DNA from: Agarivorans gilvus
Lineage (GTDB): Bacteria; Pseudomonadota; Gammaproteobacteria; Enterobacterales; Celerinatantimonadaceae
NCBI RefSeq assembly: GCF_001420915.1
Contig: NZ_CP013021.1
Location: forward strand, 1,698,501-1,762,500
Direction of reading: 5' to 3'
DNA: 64,000 nucleotides
Shown here piece by piece: positions 1-9,712 of the stretch (its first letter is position 1; the number at the start of each line of letters is the position of its first letter). The translations under genes and the position numbers were made by a program. Below the pieces are notes generated by a model. It made no database searches, was not told the DNA's origin, and saw only the letters and a program-made list of their open reading frames with translations.

Positions 1-627
1 CTAGCTACTCCCTTACTCAAGCTGCTTCCCGAAGGCAGTAGCATGATTGCCACTGACGTAGCTGCGCCGTTTTTCACCCCGATTAAGCTAACCTTGTTTT
101 GCGCTTTTGCCATCTCAATACCGATGCTTATCTACCAGGCATGGCGCTTTATCGCGCCGGGCTTAAAAAGCCAAGAGCGTAAGCTATCTATGCCGCTGCT
201 AGTATCAGGCTCATTACTGTTTTACTCAGGCGTAGCTTTTGCCTATGGCGTAGTATTACCGGCGGCATTTAGCTTCTTTACCGCCACCACTCCTCAGGGC
301 GTAGCCATGGCCACCGACATCAGTAGCTACCTCGACTTTGTATTGGCCTTGTTTAGCGCCTTTGGACTGGCCTTTGAAATCCCTGTAGTGGTCTTTCTGC
401 TATGTAAACTAGGGATCTGCGAAGTCAGCAGTTTAAGTCAGGCGAGACCGCATGTGGTGGTAGCTAGCTTTGTGCTGGGCATGCTGCTCACGCCACCGGA
501 CATCATCTCGCAAACCTTACTGGCAATACCGATGTGTTTGTTATTTGAATTGGGCATACTGGCTAGCCGCTGCTGGGCTAGTACTTCGGTAAAACAGACG
601 ACAGTGGCCAACCACATAATCAGTTAA
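1..627 (+). CDS. tatC: TatC, twin-arginine translocase subunit (5' truncated by window)
   Basis: TatC is the multi-spanning inner-membrane receptor of the Tat pathway; with TatB it binds twin-arginine signal peptides and helps export folded proteins. The frame is open from base 1, so the true start lies before the window; about 208 C-terminal residues are present. The conserved loop after the first membrane helix, with MIATDVAAPFFTPIKLT, is visible, as are WRFIAPGLKSQER and the LTPPDIISQ segment before the last helices. Several hydrophobic segments follow. tatA and tatB are presumably just upstream. The tail after the last helix is short. Identification is from family motifs and is very secure. 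Confidence 0.95.
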   Translation, partial: LATPLLKLLPEGSSMIATDVAAPFFTPIKLTLFCAFAISIPMLIYQAWRFIAPGLKSQERKLSMPLLVSGSLLFYSGVAFAYGVVLPAAFSFFTATTPQGVAMATDISSYLDFVLALFSAFGLAFEIPVVVFLLCKLGICEVSSLSQARPHVVVASFVLGMLLTPPDIISQTLLAIPMCLLFELGILASRCWASTSVKQTTVANHIIS

Positions 628-735
628 TAGTAATCTTAAACTCATAATTCAAGTAAACATAAGCTAGAACAGCCACTTACCTTAAGCTTTAAAAACGGTA
701 GTATGATGTTTTGGTGATAATTTGGAGCTTGGATA

Positions 736-1842
736 ATGTATCAAGATTTCGCAGCTGAGCTGGCGTGGGCCACTCAGCATATGCCCAGAACGGCTGCGGC
801 AATTGCCGCATTGCCCGATTTAGCAGGTGTGAGACTCGCCTGTAATATGCACCTCGACCTAAAAATGGCGCCATTGGTCGCCGGCCTGCTGGATAAAGGC
901 GCAGCCATATTCTTAACTACCTGTAACCCAACAACAGTGCAAAACGAGGTAGTGGCTTACTTGGTGGAAAAAGGTGCCCAAGCCCACGCTTGGCGAGATA
1001 TGAGCGAAGCGGATTGGTCAGACTCATTTGATCAAGCACTAGCATGGCAGCCCAGTCATTTATGTGAAATGGGCGCCGACTTAAGCACTCGCCTACACCA
1101 GAGTGACAAGGGCCCGCAAATTATTGCCGGTCTAGAAGCCACGGGTTCTGGTATCAATCGCTTAGGCGGTGTTACGCCACGTTACCCCATTTTCAATTGG
1201 GACGATTTGCCAGTAAAAGAAGGTTTGCATAACCGCCACATGGTAGGGCTAACCGCTTGGCATACTTTTTTTCAAACCACCCACCTCACCTTACACGAGA
1301 AAAAAGTACTGGTTATTGGCTACGGCTTAGTGGGCCAAGGCGTGGCTGCGGCCGCCAAAGCCTACGGTGGTCAGGTTGAAGTAGCCGAGCTGAACCCCGC
1401 CCGAGCACTGCAAGCCAAATACGATGGCTGGCCAGTGGTGGATTTGGCCGAGGCCATTCCCCATTGCGATGTTATCGCTACCGCCACCGGTGCTTACGGC
1501 GTATTGGGCGGCGCGCAATTGGATGCCACCAAACCAGGGGCGTTCATATTAAATGTTGGCCATGTGGCACAAGAGATAGACGTCCCCTATCTGAAACAAC
1601 ATGCAACTCACTGCCAACCGATGCCCTATGTTGATGCCTATACACTCGGCGAAAAAACCCTCTACCTATTAGCAGACGGCTCCATGTTCAACCTAACAGC
1701 TGGCTATGGTGATAGCTTAAATGCCTTTGATGTTACCCTAGCGGTGATGGCCGCAGGCATTGGCCACATTGTGGGCGAAGGCGCCAAGCATGATAAGGGC
1801 TTGTATTTACTGCCAGAAAGCGCTTGGATGAAGTCGCTTTAA
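736..1842 (+). CDS. S-adenosylhomocysteine hydrolase-like NAD-binding protein
   Basis: The 368-residue product has the AdoHcyase layout: a substrate-domain start (LACNMHLDLKMA, then CNPTTVQNE), a central EATGSGINRL segment, and a Rossmann fold with VLVIGYGLVGQGVA near residues 191-204. It is shorter than classical AhcY (about 430-470 residues). By eye, the catalytic Asp equivalent to human D131 is Asn70 and the D190 equivalent is His165, while the Lys186 equivalent (K161) is kept. It may therefore be a divergent paralogue with a changed activity rather than the housekeeping SAH hydrolase. It stands alone, with a TTGGAG-like ribosome site upstream. Family assignment is firm; substrate is unknown. 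Confidence 0.75.
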   Translation: MYQDFAAELAWATQHMPRTAAAIAALPDLAGVRLACNMHLDLKMAPLVAGLLDKGAAIFLTTCNPTTVQNEVVAYLVEKGAQAHAWRDMSEADWSDSFDQALAWQPSHLCEMGADLSTRLHQSDKGPQIIAGLEATGSGINRLGGVTPRYPIFNWDDLPVKEGLHNRHMVGLTAWHTFFQTTHLTLHEKKVLVIGYGLVGQGVAAAAKAYGGQVEVAELNPARALQAKYDGWPVVDLAEAIPHCDVIATATGAYGVLGGAQLDATKPGAFILNVGHVAQEIDVPYLKQHATHCQPMPYVDAYTLGEKTLYLLADGSMFNLTAGYGDSLNAFDVTLAVMAAGIGHIVGEGAKHDKGLYLLPESAWMKSL

Positions 1843-2117
1843 GCTCTGTAGAGCCAATAGTGTTTTCTAGCGGCTGTTAATAAAGATTGTCACTGTGGGG
1901 AAATAACAACTGGAACGTTGAGGCTACCAATAGGCGATAGCAAAGGCTTAATACATAGCGAGCTAGTATGAACACGCCAAATTGCTCGCCTTTAGGATCC
2001 CTTACCCAATAAAGCGGTTTAGTGTGAAACACATTGCGCTAAACCCCAGCCCGCATTTTTAGGCCTACTAGCATTGCTTAAAATAAAAAACCGCTTTAAC
2101 TGAGGAGTAAACGCGAC

Positions 2118-3299
2118 TTACAAGCCATGGTAGAAACCCAGTAACTCGTTAACATTGAGTTGGTGGGCCTTAGTGTGAGCAGCAAGCAGTTGCCAGTTAC
2201 CTTGTTCAATAGCATCAATCATTTGCAACAATTCCCCCCAAGCGCCCTCTCTTGAGACCAGCGCTTGGCTAATGTCTTCTGGCAAACGTAACTGCTGGCA
2301 TATTTCCGCCATATCCACCGCGAGAATGGCATCAAATAAAGACAATAAGCCCACACTGTAGGCAACCTCAGCATCGCCACCTAAGCGATAGTTGTTAGCC
2401 ATAAAGGCCATGGTCTGGGCTCGTTTAATGGCATTACTGTATAGAATGGGAGGACGATTTACCGCCAGTTCCGCAGTAATCACTATACGAATCAACTTTT
2501 TCAGCTCAGCCAAACCAATGTAACTCACCGCATGTTTAATGCTAAGAATAGGTTTACTCACCATGCGGCTATTATCGTTGGCTTTACGTAACAACACCGT
2601 CATTAGTGCAGCGTCTTTGGCAATGTTTTCGCTTACCTCCTCCATCGTTGTATCACTTTGACTGACCAAATTAAGCAACTCTAACAAAAACAGTTTTCGC
2701 GGATTCAACACCTTTAAGCTGGTCACGATCGGCTTATAAAAGTGAAAACCTTGAAACAGATGGTAGCCATATTCCAAGTAGCGAAGAAACTGTTGCTCGT
2801 CTTCCACTTTTTCGGCCAGTAGGCGTACACTCATGCCCTTAAAGCGGCTGGCAATCTCTTTAATATCTTGTTCAGGGCAGGCCATCACATCCACTTTAAT
2901 AATATCGGCGAGATGAGCATACTCCAGCCAAGGGCTGCTTAACTCGAAATCATCTAAAGCGATGGTATAACCCTGAATACGCAAATTTTTCAGGGTATCC
3001 AACAAGGGCTTAGTAGGCTGGCAGTGCTCTAATATCTCTATCACCACACTTTTTTGCGGCAACAAACTGGCTTTGTCTTCGAGTAAATCTTGTTCGGTAA
3101 AGTTAACAAAATAACGCTGTTCACCCTCCAAGTGATTAACAATGGCCAAGATGAAGTTGCCGCTAATAATATGGTCGGTGGCCCGATCAATTTGGTCGGG
3201 TTGATTACGAATACTCTCCGCGCCACGAAACAATAACTCGTAGGCAACGATCTGATTCTCGACATCAACAATGGGTTGTTTAGCAAACGAAAAATTCAT
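2118..3299 (-). CDS. EAL-HDOD (YuxH-type) signalling protein
   Basis: The 393-residue protein has an N-terminal EAL-like domain (about residues 1-200) and a C-terminal HDOD domain (about 205-390). EAL signatures seen are the degenerate YELLFR in place of EALLR, VIEILE, LDDFEL, LLAEKVE and FQGFHFYKP. The HDOD half has the hydrophobic helical pattern with LLRKANDNS and the IKHAVSYIGLAELKKLI segment. Such proteins act in c-di-GMP signalling, often as phosphodiesterases or degenerate effectors controlling motility. The altered EAL motif leaves catalysis uncertain. It is monocistronic. Two further c-di-GMP proteins lie within 12 kb. Confidence 0.88.
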   Translation of the reverse strand: MNFSFAKQPIVDVENQIVAYELLFRGAESIRNQPDQIDRATDHIISGNFILAIVNHLEGEQRYFVNFTEQDLLEDKASLLPQKSVVIEILEHCQPTKPLLDTLKNLRIQGYTIALDDFELSSPWLEYAHLADIIKVDVMACPEQDIKEIASRFKGMSVRLLAEKVEDEQQFLRYLEYGYHLFQGFHFYKPIVTSLKVLNPRKLFLLELLNLVSQSDTTMEEVSENIAKDAALMTVLLRKANDNSRMVSKPILSIKHAVSYIGLAELKKLIRIVITAELAVNRPPILYSNAIKRAQTMAFMANNYRLGGDAEVAYSVGLLSLFDAILAVDMAEICQQLRLPEDISQALVSREGAWGELLQMIDAIEQGNWQLLAAHTKAHQLNVNELLGFYHGL

Positions 3300-3539
3300 C
3301 TATTGGCTTACCACAAAAGACAAAACTCAATTAACTAAGCATTGCAGAAGACAGGCCAATTTGCCATAAACCTTACATTTTCATAACAATAATATGCTTG
3401 GCTGAGTTAATCCCGCGCAAAACAGCTAAAAAGATGCACAAAAACGCTACGAATATCAGCTTACGAGCGGCCTAGTAGCGACTAGACTTCGAGCAGGCTA
3501 AGCTTGCCAAACAAGCTACAACAACCTGAGTATTCTGTT

Positions 3540-4103
3540 ATGTCATCAGCCTTAGAACAAATGAGAGCGGGCCAACGCTATAACATTAATGATCCACAAC
3601 TGGTGGAAATTAGAGATACCACTCGCGATAGAACCGCGCTGTATAATCAACTGCCGCGCCGCGAACGCGAGCAACAACGTAAGTTATTGGCGTTAATTTT
3701 TGGCCAAATTGGCGAAGACGTGCATATGGAGAAATCAATACACATTGACTACGGCATTAATACCCGTATCGGCAGTCATGTATTTATTAACTTCAACTTC
3801 ACACTGTTGGATTGCGCGCCAGTAAGCATTGGCAACCACGTATTTATTGGACCCAATGTGCAGCTTTATACTGCTCACCACCCCTTAGATGCCACCACCC
3901 GCAAGCAACACATAGGCTTTGCCGAACCGATTAACATTGGTAACGATGTATGGATAGGTGGCAATTGTGTGATTTTACCCGGCGTGAACATTGGTGATGG
4001 TGCAGTAATCGGCGCTGGCAGCGTAGTGACCAAAGATATTCCCAGTAATAGCATTGCCGTAGGCAACCCTTGTCGAGTGCAAAAAAGCTGTCCTTCGAGC
4101 TAA
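3540..4103 (+). CDS. Sugar O-acetyltransferase, LacA/Maa family
   Basis: This is a left-handed beta-helix acetyltransferase of the maltose/galactoside O-acetyltransferase family, which transfers acetyl from acetyl-CoA to sugars. The N-terminal Mac domain begins MSSALEQMRAGQRYNINDP, followed by hexapeptide repeats such as IGSHVFIN, VSIGNHVFIG and INIGNDVWIG. The catalytic His is likely in YTAHHPLD, and the C-terminus has IPSNSIAVGNPCRV. An upstream in-frame TTG at 3504 would add 12 residues, but ATG at 3540 matches family length (187 residues). No linked sugar genes are seen. Substrate cannot be deduced. Confidence 0.85.
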   Translation: MSSALEQMRAGQRYNINDPQLVEIRDTTRDRTALYNQLPRREREQQRKLLALIFGQIGEDVHMEKSIHIDYGINTRIGSHVFINFNFTLLDCAPVSIGNHVFIGPNVQLYTAHHPLDATTRKQHIGFAEPINIGNDVWIGGNCVILPGVNIGDGAVIGAGSVVTKDIPSNSIAVGNPCRVQKSCPSS

Positions 4104-4272
4104 ACCACTAACCTAAGCTCGGCGATAACATCACCAGCTAAGCTGGTTGTTTATTTGGATCAAAGATTCGCCATTTACTTGCTAACAAAACCCATACTAA
4201 CCGTATGGATTACCTATAATTATTTCGCAAACGAAAATTAATTATAAGCCTCCTACAGGATAAGGATTTGTT

Positions 4273-5736
4273 ATGTCGGTGACCCTGCTTAACCCCAGCT
4301 ATAAACACCAACACTTAGCCAAATTATTGGGTTTGCTGCTGGGGCCTTTGGTGTTAATTATCACCCTACTCAGCCCCTCTCCTTTTGAGCAGCTTCCGCA
4401 TATTGCTTGGGTCACCATGGGCCTAGCTACCATGATGGCGATTTGGTGGGTCAGTGAAGCTGTGCCTATTCCGGTGACGTCCTTCCTGCCGATGGTATTG
4501 TCGCCACTACTGGGTATTACCGATCTAAAAATGGCCACGGCCTCTTTTGCCCATCCACTGATCTTCTTGTTCATGGGAGGCTTTATTCTGAGTTTGGCCA
4601 TGGAACGCTGGCAACTGCATAAGCGCATCGCCTTAGTAGCCATGCTCGCTGTAGGCACCAAACCCGCCCATCAAGTGGGTGGCTTCATGTTAATTACCGC
4701 TTTTTTAAGCATGTGGATGAGTAATACCGCCACCGCGGTGATGATGCTTCCCATAGGCCTGTCGATTATCACCATGATGTCGCAAAAAGAACCACAACCC
4801 GCTTTTAGTGCCGCCTTATTATTAGGCATCGCCTATTCAGCCAGTATTGGCGGCTTGGCAACGCTTATTGGTACCCCTCCTAATGCACTTCTGGCCGCCT
4901 ACCTTGCCGACAGCTATCAAATTCACATTGGCTTTGGTCAGTGGATGTTATTGGGCTTGCCGCTCTCTGTGGTGATGCTGGTGATTACTTGGTTTTGGCT
5001 CACCCGCATCAATTATCGCCTAGACAATCATATTGAAGGCAACTCCAGCGAGATGTTACACCAGCAACTACATGAACTAGGTAAAATGAAAAATGCCGAA
5101 AAAGTTGTGGCCTTAGTATTTGCATTGGCGGCACTCGCTTGGATCTTTCGTCCCTTGCTAGCCAAGTGGACGGGCCTTGCCATTAGCGATACCGGCATTG
5201 CCATGCTAGCGGCAGTGATTTTGTTTGTGATCCCTGTGAACTGGCGCGAACAAATCATGGTGATGGACTGGGAGACCGCGAAAAAACTGCCCTGGGGCGT
5301 ATTGATGCTATTCGGTGGTGGCCTTAGTTTAGCGGCACAAATTAAAAGCTCCGGCATGGCCGATTTTATTGGTCACAGCTTGAGCTCGGCTTCGACGCTG
5401 TCACTGATTTGGGTGATCGTTATCGTGACCGCAGCGATTATTTTCCTTACCGAAATCACCAGCAATACCGCCACCGCCGCGGGATTTTTACCGCTACTAG
5501 GGCCAATTGCCGAATCCATGGGCAGTAGCCCTCTGCTACTAGTAGTGCCAGCAGCCTTAGCCGCCAGTTGCGCCTTTATGATGCCGGTGGCCACCCCGCC
5601 CAACAGCATCGTATTTGCCTCAGGGCAATTAAAAATTTCGCAAATGGTAAAGGCAGGCTTTGTACTTAATATCGTTGGTACCATTCTTATCAGCGGCTTT
5701 AGCTACTGGTTAATCGCCAAAATACTATTACCCTAA
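4273..5736 (+). CDS. DASS/SLC13 sodium-coupled anion (dicarboxylate or sulfate) symporter
   Basis: The 487-residue membrane protein belongs to the divalent anion:Na+ symporter family. Both family SNT motifs are present: MWMSNTATAVMMLPIG near residue 150 and ITSNTATAAGFLPLL near residue 400. Each repeat is followed by its conserved hairpin, IGTPPNALLAAYL and MPVATPPNSIVFASG. These form the Na+ and substrate sites in VcINDY-type transporters. Start ATG follows a CAGGATAAGGA-type site. A hairpin lies just downstream. Likely substrates are C4-dicarboxylates; sulfate or other anions are possible. Confidence 0.9.
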   Translation: MSVTLLNPSYKHQHLAKLLGLLLGPLVLIITLLSPSPFEQLPHIAWVTMGLATMMAIWWVSEAVPIPVTSFLPMVLSPLLGITDLKMATASFAHPLIFLFMGGFILSLAMERWQLHKRIALVAMLAVGTKPAHQVGGFMLITAFLSMWMSNTATAVMMLPIGLSIITMMSQKEPQPAFSAALLLGIAYSASIGGLATLIGTPPNALLAAYLADSYQIHIGFGQWMLLGLPLSVVMLVITWFWLTRINYRLDNHIEGNSSEMLHQQLHELGKMKNAEKVVALVFALAALAWIFRPLLAKWTGLAISDTGIAMLAAVILFVIPVNWREQIMVMDWETAKKLPWGVLMLFGGGLSLAAQIKSSGMADFIGHSLSSASTLSLIWVIVIVTAAIIFLTEITSNTATAAGFLPLLGPIAESMGSSPLLLVVPAALAASCAFMMPVATPPNSIVFASGQLKISQMVKAGFVLNIVGTILISGFSYWLIAKILLP

Positions 5737-5746
5737 ACACTGCTAC

Positions 5747-5769
5747 GGCGGCCTTAAGTTAAGGTCGCC
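5747..5769 (+). terminator. Inverted repeat after the anion symporter gene
   Basis: GGCGGCCTTAA, one spacer base, then TTAAGGTCGCC form an 11-bp stem with one mismatch, 11 bases past the stop codon. No clear T-run follows, so factor-independent termination is only possible. Confidence 0.35.
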
Positions 5770-5962
5770 CTTACTCTCTAAACGAACCAATACAAGCCCA
5801 AAGTATAACTGTCAGCATATTTTACAACCGGCCTATTTAGACTAATCACTCCACAATAAAATATATAAAAAACAAAGCATTAAAATTTTGGCTTAGTTTT
5901 TGCTAAAACCCCTCGTTTTTTATTTATATGATCTTAGTGCAATACGCGAAAAAGGACCTTTC

Positions 5963-6712
5963 ATGAAAAAATACTTAGCCCTCTCGGCTTTATTAGGCTT
6001 ACAACTTAGTTCATTTAGCGCAATGGCCACTCCAATCTCGGTTGATCTATCAAGCTGGAGCTCAGAAGGGCAAGGCGACTGGCAGGTTCAAAGCGGCAAC
6101 GACGCTGTTCGCCAATCAATTAATGGTTCTCCTACAGTATTTTTTAACTCTAGCCTTAGCGCCCTAGATGCCGCTATATCTGGCACCATCTCTGTTCGCA
6201 CCAGCTCCGATGACGACTTCATCGGCTTTGTATTAGGCTACCAAAGCGGTGAGCTAAACAGTGCCAGCGCCGATTTCTGGCTAGTAGACTGGAAGCAAAG
6301 CGCGCAAATCGAAGCACCTAGAGGTTTAGCCCTAAGCCATGTTACCGGTACCCAAGATTATTGGCGACACACTGGCAGCGTTAATGAAATTGCCCGAGGC
6401 GCTACCTTAGGCTCAACCGGTTGGGCAGACTTTGCTTCCTACGATTTTGACTTGGTTTACACCAGCTCCTTGCTGCAAGTACTGGTAAACGGCAACTTAG
6501 AATTAAGTGTCACAGCCGCTCAAGCTGGCGTAGCAGAATTTGCCGACGGTGCCTTTGGTTTTTACAACTATTCTCAATCCGACGTTTTATACTCTGGCGT
6601 GATTGAGCAAGCTGCCGAAGACGTGGCAGTAAGCGTAAGCGAAACCACCAGCATTCCACTATTTGCCTTAGCACTGGCTGGGCTATTCGGCTTGCGCCGT
6701 AAAACCAAATAA
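5963..6712 (+). CDS. Secreted thrombospondin-C-terminal-like domain protein with a PEP-CTERM-like tail
   Basis: The 249-residue protein starts with a Sec signal peptide (MKKYLALSALLGL, probable cleavage after AMA). The body resembles the calcium-binding L-lectin-like C-terminal domain of thrombospondins: DDDFIGFVLGYQS, then DFWLVDWKQ, YWRHTGS, GSTGWADFASYDFDL and FADGAFGFYNYSQSD. The C-terminus is a hydrophobic helix followed by LRRKTK, like a PEP-CTERM sorting tail but without the PEP triplet (SIPLFALALAG instead). It is probably exported and processed at the cell surface. The start is set by AAAGGA 6 bases before ATG 5963; an upstream in-frame extension lacks a signal. No adjacent partner gene. 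Confidence 0.72.
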   Translation: MKKYLALSALLGLQLSSFSAMATPISVDLSSWSSEGQGDWQVQSGNDAVRQSINGSPTVFFNSSLSALDAAISGTISVRTSSDDDFIGFVLGYQSGELNSASADFWLVDWKQSAQIEAPRGLALSHVTGTQDYWRHTGSVNEIARGATLGSTGWADFASYDFDLVYTSSLLQVLVNGNLELSVTAAQAGVAEFADGAFGFYNYSQSDVLYSGVIEQAAEDVAVSVSETTSIPLFALALAGLFGLRRKTK

Positions 6713-6743
6713 AATTTACCAGTGCACTTACCGCACATAGCTA

Positions 6744-6767
6744 GGCGAACCTTAGGTTCGCCTTTTT
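6744..6767 (+). terminator. Rho-independent terminator after the thrombospondin-like gene
   Basis: Perfect 8-bp stem GGCGAACC / GGTTCGCC with a 3-base loop, followed directly by TTTTT, 31 bases after the stop codon. Confidence 0.85.
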
Positions 6768-6878
6768 ATTGGCTGAATATCAAACGCCTATGGCTGCAAC
6801 TAGCCAATAGAACAAGCATTGATTTCGATTAGCGATTACCGCACTATCAAAACACTTATTGAGCTAATGGTGTAGAGC

Positions 6879-8375
6879 ATGACGGTAAACTTCTCTCGTA
6901 AAATTCGCGCCACCCGACCTTATCAAAGCCAGTCAGAGGGCGCTGCTGACTTAAGCGTATTTGAAAGCGACCGCGGCCGCATCATCAACAGTGCGGCGGT
7001 GCGCCGCTTACAGCAGAAAACCCAAGTATTTCCGCTAGAGAGAAACGCCGCCGTGCGCAGTCGCCTCACTCACTCTTTAGAAGTGCAACAAGTCGGCCGC
7101 TATATTTCCCAGTTGATTTGCCAAGCACTGCAACACCAAGACGACCGCTACCGTCTAAAGGGGCTGGAGCGACAACTCGAAAGCATTGTGGAAATGTCTT
7201 GTTTGATGCACGACATTGGCAACCCGCCCTTCGGCCACTTTGGTGAAGAAGCGCTAATAGATTGGCTGGGCCAAAAGCTCAATGATTTATACCAAACCAG
7301 CCAAAGCGCGAGCGGCGCCGCCCACGCCAAAGACCTCCCCCGCGAGATCCAGCAAGACTTAGTTAACTTTGAAGGCAACGCTCAGGGAATTCGCTTAATC
7401 CATAGCTTATTGCAGCTCAACTTGAGTTATTCGCAGGCCTCGGGGATCTTAAAATATACCCGCTGCGGCAGCGAGGCCAAGCCCACTAACGACGACCCCT
7501 TTAACTATCTCAAGAAAAAAGTCGGTTATTACTTAAGCGAAACTAGCTATATCAGCGACCTGCAAAAGGCGCTCGACTTAGCCCCCTATTGCCGCTCACC
7601 GTTTTCTTACATTATGGAAGCCGCCGATGATGTCTCTTACGGCATTGCCGATTTAGAAGACGCGGTAGAAAAAGGCGTACTGAGCATTCCCCAGCTCAAA
7701 CAAGCGCTGCTCACCAGCTTTAAGCAACTACAAGAAACAAGCGGCCTAGCAGCCACTGAAGACATGGCCAAGATCCTCGACTTTGCCCATCAAACTCAAA
7801 AAGCCGATTTAAGCGAAGAAGAGCGTAACAGCATGTTTTTTGTGTATCTGCGCGTGGCGGTGAATCAGCGCCTCCCTAAACATGCCAAAGAGCAATTTAT
7901 TGAACATTTAGAACAAATCTTCCAAGGCAGTTTCAATCGCGCCTTAATTGAGGATGGCAGTGTCTGCCACCTGCTAGTTCAAACCTTTAAAAGCGTGGCG
8001 CTAAAACATGCCTTTTGTCATCCAGAGGTAGAAGCCCGCGAGCTGCAGGGTTATAAAATTATTACCGGCTTAATGGACTGCTACCAAGATTTGCTCGCCC
8101 TAAGCCAAGCGCAATTTGAATATTTAGTGGATAACAGCAAAGCTAAACAAGACATTCCTGCCTACCTCACCCGCTTGTTTAAAAAGCTACCCAATAAACA
8201 CTTAGCGGCTTATAAGCGGGCCATGCACGCCGCGCCAGTGAGCGAGTACTTTGGCGACGAGGGCTGCCGAGAGTTTTACTATCGAACGCGGCTGCTCATC
8301 GACTACATTAGTGGCATGACCGACCAATATGCCTACGATGAATACCGCGCCTTTCATATTATTAGCGATTTTTAG
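6879..8375 (+). CDS. dgt: Deoxyguanosinetriphosphate triphosphohydrolase (dGTPase)
   Basis: Dgt hydrolyses dGTP to deoxyguanosine and tripolyphosphate, affecting dNTP pools and sometimes phage resistance. The 498-residue length matches the E. coli-type enzyme (about 505). HD-domain metal ligands are seen in RLTHSLEVQQVGR, in CLMHDIGNPPFGHFGE near residue 110, and in EAADDVSYGIADLEDAVE near residue 248. The N-terminal DRGRIINSAAVRRLQQKTQV segment is diagnostic of the family. The gene stands alone between a terminator and the Na/Pi transporter gene. High confidence. Confidence 0.93.
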   Translation: MTVNFSRKIRATRPYQSQSEGAADLSVFESDRGRIINSAAVRRLQQKTQVFPLERNAAVRSRLTHSLEVQQVGRYISQLICQALQHQDDRYRLKGLERQLESIVEMSCLMHDIGNPPFGHFGEEALIDWLGQKLNDLYQTSQSASGAAHAKDLPREIQQDLVNFEGNAQGIRLIHSLLQLNLSYSQASGILKYTRCGSEAKPTNDDPFNYLKKKVGYYLSETSYISDLQKALDLAPYCRSPFSYIMEAADDVSYGIADLEDAVEKGVLSIPQLKQALLTSFKQLQETSGLAATEDMAKILDFAHQTQKADLSEEERNSMFFVYLRVAVNQRLPKHAKEQFIEHLEQIFQGSFNRALIEDGSVCHLLVQTFKSVALKHAFCHPEVEARELQGYKIITGLMDCYQDLLALSQAQFEYLVDNSKAKQDIPAYLTRLFKKLPNKHLAAYKRAMHAAPVSEYFGDEGCREFYYRTRLLIDYISGMTDQYAYDEYRAFHIISDF

Positions 8376-8573
8376 TCGCAAAGGCTGTTCATTCACCCGT
8401 GTATTGTCGATTAACAATACGGTCCATTTTGCCGCCGTGTCTTGTTCCTGCTCAGCCTTGGCCAAAGCGTGATAAACGCTCAGTTAGGCTCACATTTTTA
8501 TTAAGTTAATCAATGCCTGGGCGCAGTAAGCGCTAATCTTAAACAAGAACAATAAAAATAACAGGTAAGTTAC

Positions 8574-9710
8574 ATGTCTGAGATCCACTACCTTCCTATG
8601 AGTGTTGGCCTCTTTGGTGGCTTGGCCCTTTTTCTCTACGGCATGGAAAAAATGTCGCTGGCGCTAAAACGCGCGGCGGGCGATAAAATGCGCACCATTT
8701 TAGCCAGACTCACCAGCAATCGCCTTGCTGGCGTTGTCACCGGTGCAGGCGTTACCGCGGTGATTCAATCTTCCTCGGTCACCACTGTACTGGTGGTGGG
8801 TTTTATCTCAGCCGGGCTGATGAATTTAAGCCAAGCGGTTGGAGTCATCATGGGAGCCAATATCGGCACCACCGTTACCGCTCAAATCATCGCCTTTAAA
8901 GTCACCAAAGCGGCCCTAGCCATGGTAGCCATTGGCTTCTTTTTAGAATTTCTAGCCAAACGCGACATCAATAAGCATTACGGCAGCATGCTGTTTGGCT
9001 TGGGACTTATCTTTCTTGGCATGAATATGATGAGTGAGGCCATGTCGCCTTTAAGAACTTATCAGCCCTTTATCGAGCTAATGACTCATATGGACAACGT
9101 CTTGTTGTCCATCTTGGTGGCCGCCTTATTTACCGCCTTGGTGCAATCCTCTTCGGCTACCACCGGCATTATTATTGTGCTTGCCGGACAAGGCTTTATC
9201 TCGCTAGAAAGTGGCATAGCCTTAGCCATGGGCGCTAACATTGGCACCTGTATTACCGCCTTATTGGCCGCTATCGGCAAATCAAGAGAAGCACTGCAAG
9301 CCGCAGCGGTACACATTAGTTTTAATGTGTTGGGAGTAGCCCTATGGTTACCGCTACTTGCCCTATTAAGTGCCATTAGCATTAGCATTTCACCAAACTA
9401 TCCGCAGCTTGTTGGCATCGACAAGCTGGCCGCCGAGCTGCCCAGACAAATCGCCAATGCTAATACTTTATTTAACCTACTCAATACGATACTCATGGTG
9501 CCCTTTGCCGGAGCTTTTGTGTGGTTAGCACGCAAGCTTATTCCCCATCGCTCAGCCAGCCCCAGCGAGAAAAAAGCCAAGGCCATTAGCCCCAAATACA
9601 TCAATGAGTCTTTCATCGAAACTCCCGACATCGCCTTAGATCATGCTCAGCTAGAATTGGGCCGCGTGGGCCGCCGAGTCTGTAATATGTTGGACTTACT
9701 GCCCCCTTAG
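8574..9710 (+). CDS. Na/Pi cotransporter family protein, membrane part (frame broken at 3' end)
   Basis: This 378-residue frame carries both inverted Na_Pi_cotrans repeats: QSSSVTTVLVVGF and GANIGTTVTAQI, then QSSSATTGIIIVLAGQG and GANIGTCITALL. QSS and GANIGT are the family sodium and phosphate signature motifs. The last residues (LELGRVGRRVCNMLDLLPP) already belong to the PhoU-like cytoplasmic helix bundle, so the stop at 9708-9710 is unnatural. One extra C in the C5 run at 9702-9706 would fuse it to the next frame and give a YjbB-like protein of about 572 residues. This is either a real frameshift or a sequencing error. Confidence 0.85.
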   Translation: MSEIHYLPMSVGLFGGLALFLYGMEKMSLALKRAAGDKMRTILARLTSNRLAGVVTGAGVTAVIQSSSVTTVLVVGFISAGLMNLSQAVGVIMGANIGTTVTAQIIAFKVTKAALAMVAIGFFLEFLAKRDINKHYGSMLFGLGLIFLGMNMMSEAMSPLRTYQPFIELMTHMDNVLLSILVAALFTALVQSSSATTGIIIVLAGQGFISLESGIALAMGANIGTCITALLAAIGKSREALQAAAVHISFNVLGVALWLPLLALLSAISISISPNYPQLVGIDKLAAELPRQIANANTLFNLLNTILMVPFAGAFVWLARKLIPHRSASPSEKKAKAISPKYINESFIETPDIALDHAQLELGRVGRRVCNMLDLLPP

Positions 9711-9712
9711 CG

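Noticed and set aside
3504..3539. TTG start of the acetyltransferase
   Set aside because: ATG 3540 matches the family N-terminus.
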